Positions 7,425-14,361 of a stretch of 64,000 nucleotides of DNA are shown here, in pieces; within the stretch, counting starts at the first letter, position 1; each line of letters begins with the position of its first letter. Source of the DNA: Flavobacteriales bacterium (GTDB lineage Bacteria; Bacteroidota; Bacteroidia; Flavobacteriales_F; PHOS-HE28); the NCBI GenBank assembly GCA_020635695.1, contig JACJZH010000003.1, forward strand, positions 390,460-454,459, written 5' to 3'. Position numbers and translations under genes: made by a program. Under the pieces are notes generated by a model. The model was not told where the DNA came from. It worked only from the letters and a program-made list of their open reading frames with translations, and did not search any database.

Positions 7425-8747
7425 ATGAACGGTGCCGGTCCGCTGCCGCTGGAGGGGATCTCCATCATGGGCCTCCTGCGGGGCCTGCTGGGCATGGCCT
7501 CCCTGATCGCCATCGCCTGGGCCTTCAGCGCCAAACGCCGGCAGGTGGACTGGAAGGTGGTCGGCATCGGACTGGGCCTGCAGTTCGTGCTGGCCTTGTG
7601 CATCCTGTACGTGCCTGCCGTCCAGTTCGGCTTCGAGGTGGTGGGCAAGGTGTTCGTCAAGGTGCTCGACTTCACCAAGGCCGGCAGTGAGTTCCTGTTC
7701 CGCGACCTGATGGACGTGAAGAGCTTCGGCTTCATCTTCGCCCTGCAGATCCTGCCCACGATCATCTTCTTCAGCGCGCTCACCAGCGTGCTCTTCTACC
7801 TGGGCATCATCCAGAAGGTGGTGTACGCCCTGGCCTGGGCCCTGAACCGGACCATGCGCCTGAGCGGGGCGGAGAGCCTGAGCACGGCCGGCAACATCTT
7901 CCTGGGGCAGACCGAGGCCCCGCTCATGATCAAGGCCTACCTGGAGCGCATGAACCGCTCGGAGATCTTCCTGATCATGACCGCCGGCATGGCCACCGTG
8001 GCCGGGGGCGTGCTGGCCGCCTACGTGGGCTTCCTCGGCGGCGACGACCCGGTGCAGCGCCTCTTCTTCGCCAAGCACCTGCTCACCGCCAGCGTCATGG
8101 CCGCGCCCGGCGCCGTGGTGGTGGCCAAGGTGCTGTACCCCCAGACCGAACCGGTGGACCAGCGCATGGACATCAGCATGGAACGGGTGGGAAGCAACTT
8201 CCTGGACGCCATGGCCAACGGCACCACCGAGGGCCTGAAGCTCGCGGCCAACGTGGGGGCCATGCTGCTCGTGTTCTTCGCGTTCATCGCCATGTTCAAC
8301 TACGCCTTCTTCAAGCTGGGCGACGTGATGGGCCTGAACGGCTGGGTGGCCGAGGTGAGCGGGGGGAACTTCCGGTCCTTCTCCCTCGAGTTCCTGCTGG
8401 GCTACCTCTTCGCCCCGCTGATGTGGCTGATCGGGGTGGCGAGCGAGGACATCACCCTCACCGGCCGGTTGATCGGGGAGAAGATCATCGCCAGCGAGTT
8501 CGTCGGGTACGAGAGCCTGAGCAGCCTGAAGGCGGCCGGGGCCTTCGCGCACCAGCGCAGCATCGTGATGGCCACCTACATGCTCTGCGGCTTCGCCAAC
8601 TTCGCCAGCATCGGCATCCAGATCGGCGGCATCGGCTCCCTGGCACCCGGCAAGCGGCAATGGCTCAGCGAGTTCGGCTTCCGTGCCCTGGTGGGCGGTA
8701 CGCTCGCCAGCCTGCTGAGCGCCACCATCGTGGGGATGTTGGTGTAG
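7425..8747 (+). CDS. Concentrative nucleoside transporter (NupC/CNT family)
   Basis: Inner-membrane symporter of 440 aa that imports nucleosides with H+ or Na+. Diagnostic features are the N-terminal helix pair, the GQTEAPLMIKAYLERMNRSEIFLIM region (nucleoside-contacting TEAPL motif), a gate domain, and the C-terminal NFASIGIQIGGIGSLAP block that carries the second half of the substrate site. It starts 2 bases after the nuclease gene. With the deoxynucleoside kinase, thyA and folA in the same 11 kb it fits nucleoside and dNTP supply. The coupling ion is not decided here. The stop is followed immediately by a heptamer array. Confidence 0.92.
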   Translation: MNGAGPLPLEGISIMGLLRGLLGMASLIAIAWAFSAKRRQVDWKVVGIGLGLQFVLALCILYVPAVQFGFEVVGKVFVKVLDFTKAGSEFLFRDLMDVKSFGFIFALQILPTIIFFSALTSVLFYLGIIQKVVYALAWALNRTMRLSGAESLSTAGNIFLGQTEAPLMIKAYLERMNRSEIFLIMTAGMATVAGGVLAAYVGFLGGDDPVQRLFFAKHLLTASVMAAPGAVVVAKVLYPQTEPVDQRMDISMERVGSNFLDAMANGTTEGLKLAANVGAMLLVFFAFIAMFNYAFFKLGDVMGLNGWVAEVSGGNFRSFSLEFLLGYLFAPLMWLIGVASEDITLTGRLIGEKIIASEFVGYESLSSLKAAGAFAHQRSIVMATYMLCGFANFASIGIQIGGIGSLAPGKRQWLSEFGFRALVGGTLASLLSATIVGMLV

Positions 8748-8803
8748 GGGTTGAGGGTTGAGGGTTGAACGTTGAAGGTTGGAGGTTGGAGGTTGAAGGT
8801 TGA
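8748..8803. repeat. Heptanucleotide array, GGTTGA/GGTTGG type (8 units)
   Basis: GGGTTGA three times, ACGTTGA, AGGTTGG twice and AGGTTGA twice, all in 7-bp phase. It begins one base after the transporter stop codon and ends 32 bases before the ClC promoter element. Confidence 0.95.
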
Positions 8804-8835
8804 AGGTCCGGCCTGCACGGCCGTCCGAAGCCACC

Positions 8836-8843
8836 TACTTTTG
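8836..8843 (+). promoter_or_regulatory. -7 element 11 nt before the ClC start
   Basis: TACTTTTG matches TAnnTTTG fully. The ATG at 8855 follows after 11 nt, predicting a leader of only a few bases. Confidence 0.65.
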
Positions 8844-8854
8844 CGGCCCGAACG

Positions 8855-10327
8855 ATGGGCGAACGTTCCGAACGCTGGGATTACCTGGAGAAGCTGCAGC
8901 AGCGCACCACCGCGTTGCTGGAACGCGTGCGCCTGGCCCTGCGGAACAACCGCACCAAGGACCTGCTCCTGCTGACCCTGCCCTACCAGGTGGCCGCCGT
9001 GGTCACGGCGCTGATCGCCGTGGGCTATGCCGCCCTGTTCAAGCAGGTGGAGGCCTTCCACCTCTGGCTGTACGCCACCGATCCCGACTGGATCTTCGTG
9101 GTGGCCCCGGTCGCCTTCCTGGGCTCCTGGTACCTGGTCCGGCGCCTGGCCCCCATGGCCGGTGGCAGCGGCATCCCCCAGCTGATGGCGGCCATCGAGG
9201 TGGCCAACGACAAGAAGACCGACCGGTCGTGGCGCTTCCTCAACGTGCGCATCATCATCGTGAAGGTGCTCAGCAGCCTGGCCATGGTGCTGGGTGGCGG
9301 GGCGGTGGGGCGCGAGGGACCGACGTTGCAGATCGCGGGTTCCGTGTACCGCACCGTGCACAAGGTGCTGCCGCCGTTCTGGCCCAAGGTGAGCCGCCGC
9401 GTCATGATGATCACCGGGGGGGCCGCAGGCCTCAGCGCGGCCTTCAACACGCCGCTCGGCGGGATCGTGTTCGCCGTGGAGGAGCTCACCCGCACGCACA
9501 TCGCCCAGTTCCGCACCGCCGTGCTCACCGCGGTGATCCTGAGCGGCATGACCGCGCAGTGGGTGCTGGGACCCTACCTGTTCCTGGGCTACCCGAAGCT
9601 GGAACCCGTGGGCTTCTCCTTCATGTACAAAGTGCTCGTGATCGGGCTGGTCGCCGGGGCGGGGGGCGCCCTCTTTTGCCGGGCGGCGCTGATCGGGGAC
9701 AAGCTTCGGAGAGGGCTGCGCAGCGTGAAGGCCCAGGGGCTGTTCGTGCTGGGCGCGGCGCTGGGCTTCGCCGTGGTGTTCAAGGTGCTCGGCCCGCACA
9801 CGCTGGGTTCCGGGAAGATGCTGCTGGAGGAGTACCTCTTCGAGCCCATGGTGGACCCCAGTCTCACGGACATCGGAGCACGCTTCTTCGGCTCCTTGTT
9901 CTCGTTCAGTGCGGGAGGGGCCGGTGGCATCTTCGCCCCCGCCCTGAGCTCGGGCGCCGCCATCGGCGGGTGGATCGGGCAATGGTTCAACCCTTCGCGC
10001 GGCGAACTGAACGTGTTGATCCTGGCCGGCATGACCGCCTTCCTCACGGGGGTGTCGCGCAGTCCCTTCACCAGCGCCATCCTCGTGCTGGAGATGACCG
10101 ACCGGCACTCGGTGATCTTCCAGCTGATGTACGCGGCCTCCATCGGCTACGTCATCGCCATGGCCATCGACCGCAAGAGCTACTACGAGCGCATGAAGGA
10201 GCGGCTGATCGCCCGGGTGATGCCTCCGGAACCCAAGACATCCACCCGTTCCCAACGGCAGCGCGAGCGCTTCGCACCCAAGGAACGCGACGACGACGAG
10301 GAGAACACCGACCTGGGGCTCGGCTAA
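8855..10327 (+). CDS. ClC-family chloride channel or Cl-/H+ antiporter
   Basis: Membrane protein of 490 aa with the three ClC selectivity signatures in order: GSGIP (104-108), GREGP (152-156, with the external gating Glu at 154), and a GLSAAFNTPLGGIVFAVEEL helix ending in two Glu (209-210) where exchangers keep the internal proton Glu. That favours a Cl-/H+ exchanger over a passive channel. No cytoplasmic CBS domain is present; the tail is a short charged stretch (RQRERFAPKERDDDEENTD). Its TAA stop codon forms the first three bases of the thyA promoter element. Confidence 0.92.
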   Translation: MGERSERWDYLEKLQQRTTALLERVRLALRNNRTKDLLLLTLPYQVAAVVTALIAVGYAALFKQVEAFHLWLYATDPDWIFVVAPVAFLGSWYLVRRLAPMAGGSGIPQLMAAIEVANDKKTDRSWRFLNVRIIIVKVLSSLAMVLGGGAVGREGPTLQIAGSVYRTVHKVLPPFWPKVSRRVMMITGGAAGLSAAFNTPLGGIVFAVEELTRTHIAQFRTAVLTAVILSGMTAQWVLGPYLFLGYPKLEPVGFSFMYKVLVIGLVAGAGGALFCRAALIGDKLRRGLRSVKAQGLFVLGAALGFAVVFKVLGPHTLGSGKMLLEEYLFEPMVDPSLTDIGARFFGSLFSFSAGGAGGIFAPALSSGAAIGGWIGQWFNPSRGELNVLILAGMTAFLTGVSRSPFTSAILVLEMTDRHSVIFQLMYAASIGYVIAMAIDRKSYYERMKERLIARVMPPEPKTSTRSQRQRERFAPKERDDDEENTDLGLG

Positions 10328-10332
10328 CTTTG
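10325..10332 (+). promoter_or_regulatory. -7 element for thyA overlapping the ClC stop codon
   Basis: TAACTTTG is a full TAnnTTTG match, and its first three bases are the ClC stop codon TAA. The thyA ATG follows after 7 nt. Confidence 0.65.
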
Positions 10333-10339
10333 CGGGGCC

Positions 10340-11134
10340 ATGAAGCAGTACCACGACCTCCTTCGCCACATCCTGGACCACGGAACGCCCAAGGGCGACC
10401 GCACCGGCACCGGCACGCTCAGCTGCTTCGGCCACCAGATGCGCTTCGACCTGCAGGAGGGCTTCCCGCTGGTGACCACGAAGAAGCTCCATACGAAGAG
10501 CATCATCCACGAACTGCTGTGGTTCCTCGCGGGCGACACCAACATCAAGTACCTGCAGGAGAACGGCGTGCGGATCTGGGACGAATGGGCCGATGCCAAC
10601 GGCGACCTGGGGCCGGTGTACGGCTACCAATGGCGCAGCTGGCACACGCCGGACGGACGGGTGATCGACCAGATCGCCAACGTGGTGGAGCAGATCAAGC
10701 GGAACCCCGACAGCCGCCGCCACATCGTGACCGCCTGGAACCCCGCCGACGTGGACCGCATGGCGCTGCCGCCCTGCCACACCATGTTCCAGTTCTACGT
10801 GGCCGAAGGGAAGCTGAGCTGCCAGCTGTACCAGCGCAGCGCGGACACCTTCCTGGGCGTGCCCTTCAACATCGCCAGCTATGCCTTGCTGACCCTGATG
10901 TTGGCCCAGGTGTGCGACCTGGAGCCCGGCGAGTTCGTGCACACCTTCGGCGACGTGCACCTCTACCAGGACCACCTGGAGCAGGCCCGCCTGCAGCTGA
11001 CGCGCGACCCGCGCCCCCTGCCCACCATGCGGCTGGACCCTTCGGTGAAGGACCTCTTCGCCTTCCGCTTCGAGCACTTCACGCTGGTGGACTACGACCC
11101 GCACCCGCACATCAAGGCGGCCGTCAGCGTATGA
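10340..11134 (+). CDS. thyA: Thymidylate synthase
   Basis: Converts dUMP to dTMP with methylene-tetrahydrofolate, producing dihydrofolate. The 264-aa length equals the classic bacterial enzyme. The nucleophile is Cys146 in MALPPCHTMFQF, followed by QRSADTFLGVPFNIASYALL, which binds dUMP and folate. The N-terminal loop has DRTGTGTLS. It overlaps folA by 4 bases (ATGA), so the dihydrofolate it makes is recycled by the next gene product under coupled translation. Confidence 0.98.
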   Translation: MKQYHDLLRHILDHGTPKGDRTGTGTLSCFGHQMRFDLQEGFPLVTTKKLHTKSIIHELLWFLAGDTNIKYLQENGVRIWDEWADANGDLGPVYGYQWRSWHTPDGRVIDQIANVVEQIKRNPDSRRHIVTAWNPADVDRMALPPCHTMFQFYVAEGKLSCQLYQRSADTFLGVPFNIASYALLTLMLAQVCDLEPGEFVHTFGDVHLYQDHLEQARLQLTRDPRPLPTMRLDPSVKDLFAFRFEHFTLVDYDPHPHIKAAVSV

Positions 11135-11634
11135 TCGTCACCGCCATCGTGGCCGCGTCCGAGAACGGGGTGATCGGCCGGGAGGGCGACCTGCCCTGGC
11201 ACCTGCCGGACGACATGAAGTTCTTCCAGCGCACCACGCGCGGTCACCACGTGATCACCGGCCGGAAGAACTACGAGAGCATCCCGGAGAAGTACCGCCC
11301 GCTGAAGGACCGCACGAACCTGGTGGTTACCCGCACGCCGGGCTACGAGGCCTTCGGTGCCGTGGTGGTGAACTCCCTGGAGGAGGCCCTGGCCCTGGCC
11401 CGCTGGAACGGGGAGCAGGAGGCCTTCATCATCGGAGGCGGGCAGATCTACGCGGAGGCCTTCCGCCTGGGCGTGGTGGACCGCGTATACCTGACCACCG
11501 TGCACGCACAGGTGCAGGGCGACACGCACTTCCCGGACCTGGACGAACGTTGGAAGGAGACCTGGCGCGAGGAGCATGCGGCGGACGAGCGCCACGCCCA
11601 CGCGTTCACGTTCCGGCTGTTGGAGCGGAGCTGA
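11131..11634 (+). CDS. folA: Dihydrofolate reductase
   Basis: NADPH-dependent enzyme that regenerates tetrahydrofolate. It has 167 aa. Family landmarks are VAASENGVIGREGDLPWHLPDDMKFF near the N-terminus (with the catalytic acidic residue after LPWHLP), GRKNYESIP, and the IIGGGQIYAEAF nucleotide-binding turn. The ATG at 11131 overlaps the thyA stop (ATGA). thyA-folA pairs are common and make functional sense. No hairpin terminator is evident in the following 200 bases. Confidence 0.97.
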   Translation: MIVTAIVAASENGVIGREGDLPWHLPDDMKFFQRTTRGHHVITGRKNYESIPEKYRPLKDRTNLVVTRTPGYEAFGAVVVNSLEEALALARWNGEQEAFIIGGGQIYAEAFRLGVVDRVYLTTVHAQVQGDTHFPDLDERWKETWREEHAADERHAHAFTFRLLERS

Positions 11635-11721
11635 TCCCCGCTCATGGGTTCACCCGGCCCCCTTCCGTCCCTGCGGCCGCCGTTCATCACGTTCCGCTTG
11701 CAGCCCCCTGCACCCGGCCGG

Positions 11722-11729
11722 TAGCTTCG
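11722..11729 (+). promoter_or_regulatory. Possible -7 element for the lytS/lytR pair
   Basis: TAGCTTCG lies about 110 nt before the histidine kinase start. The predicted leader contains a perfect 11-bp hairpin. Apart from these two elements, the bases between 11635 and 11840 hold nothing I recognise. Confidence 0.4.
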
Positions 11730-11797
11730 CTTTCGGTCGATCACTTCATTTCCGGACCACCAGAGGTCAACCTAGCGCAACGACCGATCGGCCACCT

Positions 11798-11825
11798 GGA
11801 CAGCCCCGTTGCATCGGGGCTGTCC
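11798..11825 (+). other. Perfect 11-bp hairpin in the leader of the LytS gene
   Basis: GGACAGCCCCG (11798-11808) pairs perfectly with CGGGGCTGTCC (11815-11825) around the loop TTGCAT. It ends 15 bases before the kinase ATG and has no T tract, so it looks like a leader structure and not a terminator. Confidence 0.6.
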
Positions 11826-11840
11826 CATGAAAGGACCACG

Positions 11841-12995
11841 ATGAACTACTTCCAGCGCACCCCGGTCCGGTACCGCGTGATCCTGATCACCGCGCTGGTG
11901 ATGGCCACCCTGTTCCTCACGCAGGCTTACATGCACCACTACGTGTATGCCGAGCTGAAGGACATGGGCGAGTTCAATTGGTGGCGCGAGGCCCCGGTGC
12001 CCTACCTGAACTTCCTGTTCTGGGCGTTGCTCACGCCCCTGGTCTACAGCATCCTGAAGCGCTGGCCCTTCAACCGGCGGCCGCTGGCCCCGGTCATCGC
12101 CATCCATGTGGGGCTCAGCCTGCTCATCGGCGCCTTCCACGAGGTGGTGACCAGCACGGTCTACTACGGCATCCTGGATTGGCGCGGCGACTTCGACTTC
12201 AGCGAGCCGATGATGCGCAACTGGGCGGTGCATGCGCTTCCCCCGGCCATCCTCAGCCGCTTCATGGAATACTGGACGTTGATGGTGGTGCTGATCGCCC
12301 TGGACAACGCGCGCCAGATGCGTGAGAAGCAGACCCAGCTGCTGAAGCTCCGGAACGAGCTGCAGATCAGCCAACTGAACGCTCTGAAGAAGCAGCTCCA
12401 GCCGCACTTCCTGTTCAACGCCCTGAACACCGTGAGCGCCCTGATGGACGAGAACATCGACGGTGCACGCCGGGTGCTCTCGCGCCTGGGGCAGTTGCTG
12501 CGGGTGTCGCTGGACAAGGAGCAACGCGACCAGGTGATGCTGGAGCGGGAGCTGGACCATGTGGGCAACTACCTGGGCATCGAGGCGGAACGGTTCAGCG
12601 ACCGCCTGCAGATCGCCTACGACGTGCCCGGTGAGCTGACCAATGCCATGGTGCCCAGCATGGTGCTGCAGCCCCTGGTGGAGAACGCCATCAAGCACGG
12701 CCCCGACACGGTGAGCGACCAGGTGACCATCGCCGTGAAGGCCGCCCGGGCGAACGGGCACCTGACGCTGACCGTGAGCGACGACGGGCGCGGCTGTCGC
12801 GACGTGGACCAGGCCATCGCCCAAGGCGGCATCGGGCTGCAGAACGTGCGCGAACGCCTGCGCCTGCTGTACGGCGACCAGGCCACCATGTCGGTGCGCT
12901 CGCCCGGTGGCAGGGGCTTCATCGTGGACCTCACCTTTCCTTACGAAACACGCAACGGCCATGAGACACATCCGGACCATCATCGTGGACGATGA
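11841..12995 (+). CDS. LytS/YehU-type sensor histidine kinase
   Basis: 384-aa membrane kinase. The first ~150 residues form about four transmembrane helices without a recognisable ligand domain. Then comes a coiled stretch and the His_kinase family domain with the phospho-accepting His189 in QPHFLFNALN. The C-terminal ATPase domain has QPLVENAIKHG and DDGRGC motifs. Its gene overlaps the LytTR regulator by 35 bases, the usual arrangement in Bacteroidota. The signal it senses cannot be inferred. The ATG at 11841 follows a strong leader hairpin; longer in-frame starts would run through that hairpin. Confidence 0.92.
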   Translation: MNYFQRTPVRYRVILITALVMATLFLTQAYMHHYVYAELKDMGEFNWWREAPVPYLNFLFWALLTPLVYSILKRWPFNRRPLAPVIAIHVGLSLLIGAFHEVVTSTVYYGILDWRGDFDFSEPMMRNWAVHALPPAILSRFMEYWTLMVVLIALDNARQMREKQTQLLKLRNELQISQLNALKKQLQPHFLFNALNTVSALMDENIDGARRVLSRLGQLLRVSLDKEQRDQVMLERELDHVGNYLGIEAERFSDRLQIAYDVPGELTNAMVPSMVLQPLVENAIKHGPDTVSDQVTIAVKAARANGHLTLTVSDDGRGCRDVDQAIAQGGIGLQNVRERLRLLYGDQATMSVRSPGGRGFIVDLTFPYETRNGHETHPDHHRGR

Positions 12996-13737
12996 ACCCG
13001 CCGCCCGCGACCGCGTGGCGCGCCTGCTGCAACGCGACGACGAGATCGAGCTCGTGGCCCAGTGCCGGAATGGCCAGGAGGCCGTGGAGGCCGTGAAGAA
13101 GCACCGCCCCGACCTGCTCTTCCTGGACGTGCAGATGCCCGGGAAGAACGGCTTCGAGGTGGTGGCCGACCTGGACCCAAACCGCCTGCCCTTCATCGTG
13201 TTCGTCACCGCCCACGACCAGTACGCCCTGCAGGCCTTCGATGTGAACGCGGTGGACTACCTCCTGAAGCCCTACGACGACGAGCGGTTCCACAACTCCC
13301 TGGACAAGGCCAAGCGCTTCATGGACCTGCGCATGAGCAGCAAGCTCACCGGCCGGCTGATGGACCTGGTGCGCGAGCACATGCAGGCCAACAGCGAGTT
13401 CACCGAGGTGTTCCAGATCCGGGAGCGCGGCCGGGAGCACAAGGTGGCCGTGGACGACATCCTGTACCTCCGCGCCGAGGGGAACTACCTGTGCCTGAAG
13501 ATGAAGGACCGCCAGTTCCTGTACCGGATGACCATGAACGCCGTGGAGAGTGAGCTGGACCCCGAGCGCTTCCTGCGCATCCACCGCAGCTACATCGTGA
13601 ACCTGGCCCATGTGCGTGGTACGCGGTACAGCGGCAACAACGAGTTCATCTTCACCATGGACAACGGCGAGCGCATCGTGAGCGGGCGCAGCTACAAGGA
13701 GCCCATCGCGAAGGTGCTGGCGGAGCAGGAGGTCTAG
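12961..13737 (+). CDS. LytTR-family response regulator
   Basis: 258-aa partner of the preceding kinase. The receiver domain (about 4-120) has the acidic pair DDE at 10-12, the phospho-acceptor Asp56 in LLFLDVQMPG, and a conserved Lys in LLKPYDD. The C-terminal LytTR DNA-binding domain (about 155-255) contains ILYLRAEGNYLCL and the FLRIHRSYIVNL signature. Target genes are unknown; many such pairs in Bacteroidota act on neighbouring or cell-envelope genes. The ATG at 12961 gives the correct receiver N-terminus. Confidence 0.93.
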   Translation: MRHIRTIIVDDEPAARDRVARLLQRDDEIELVAQCRNGQEAVEAVKKHRPDLLFLDVQMPGKNGFEVVADLDPNRLPFIVFVTAHDQYALQAFDVNAVDYLLKPYDDERFHNSLDKAKRFMDLRMSSKLTGRLMDLVREHMQANSEFTEVFQIRERGREHKVAVDDILYLRAEGNYLCLKMKDRQFLYRMTMNAVESELDPERFLRIHRSYIVNLAHVRGTRYSGNNEFIFTMDNGERIVSGRSYKEPIAKVLAEQEV

Positions 13738-13777
13738 GCGCCACTGGCCATTCGCCTCTGGCTCCTGGCCGATCGGC

Positions 13778-14134
13778 TCATGCGTTCAATACGCCCATGA
13801 AGGCGCCTATTTTTCGTTGTACCAGCAACACCTTCGTGAGCACGGCATCCAACCTATTCTCATCCGCCCAGTTCCGTCGTTGAACGATCAGAAGGCGCGT
13901 CTGAAGTTCAAAGGCGGATCCCAGAGCGAACTCGAAGAACCTGAACTTCTCCTTCTCACTGCGTCGGGAGCTTCCTTCCGCCACATTGGAGGGGATCGAA
14001 CACGCCGCATCAGTGGCCTGGTCCCTCAGTTTGAAGCCCATCTGGGATGGCGGTACCTGCTCAAGGATCTCCAGCACCTCATCAGCGACCTCCATGCCCA
14101 GCTGCCACATCTCCAGTTTTGTGAAGTCCCTCAT
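13778..14134 (-). CDS. Stand-alone four-helix-bundle protein (23S rRNA intervening-sequence family)
   Basis: 118-aa helical protein of the family first noticed in 23S rRNA intervening sequences. Diagnostic features are the start MRDFTKLEMWQLGMEVAD, the middle QATDAACSIPSNVAEGSSR, and the EFALGSAFELQTRL helix. No rRNA gene is near, so this is a free-standing copy, as often seen in Bacteroidota. Its biochemical function is not established; the structure forms oligomeric helical bundles. The start at 14134 is chosen from the family N-terminus; the longer frame reads through heptamer repeat DNA. Confidence 0.85.
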   Translation of the reverse strand: MRDFTKLEMWQLGMEVADEVLEILEQVPPSQMGFKLRDQATDAACSIPSNVAEGSSRRSEKEKFRFFEFALGSAFELQTRLLIVQRRNWADENRLDAVLTKVLLVQRKIGAFMGVLNA

Positions 14135-14228
14135 GGTGGAATGGTTTAGCGCAAAGTTCCTACTGGCCGCGGTCCCTTCCACCTGGAGCCCTGAAGTAGG
14201 AAAGGCCCGCAAACGGCACATGGCGTTC

Positions 14229-14333
14229 AGCCAGCAGCAATGAGCCAAAGGCCAGCAGCCAATAGCCAATAGCCAGCAGCCAATAGCCAGCAGCCAACGG
14301 CCAGCAGCCAGCAGCCAACAGCCAGCAGCAAGT
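14229..14333. repeat. Heptanucleotide array, AGCC type (15 units)
   Basis: Fifteen 7-mers in phase, mostly AGCCAGC, AGCCAAT and AGCCAAC in irregular order, with GGCCAGC and AGCAATG variants. It is the longest heptamer array in the window and ends 16 bases before the PIG-L promoter element. Confidence 0.95.
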
Positions 14334-14349
14334 ACCGAGCAGCCCGCTC

Positions 14350-14357
14350 TACCTTAG
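14350..14357 (+). promoter_or_regulatory. -7 element 4 nt before the PIG-L start
   Basis: TACCTTAG, one change from TAnnTTTG, ends 4 nt before the ATG at 14362. Confidence 0.5.
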
Positions 14358-14361
14358 CCCC

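Noticed and set aside
8576..11110. 844-codon minus-strand open frame across ClC and thyA
   Set aside because: It spans two well-supported plus-strand genes and the intergenic repeat; no family pattern.
13778..14134. A true intervening sequence inside a 23S rRNA gene
   Set aside because: No rRNA sequence is found on either side.
14229..14333. Coding start of the four-helix-bundle gene (longer frame to 14269)
   Set aside because: The extra N-terminal residues are translated heptamer repeats; the family start is at 14134.
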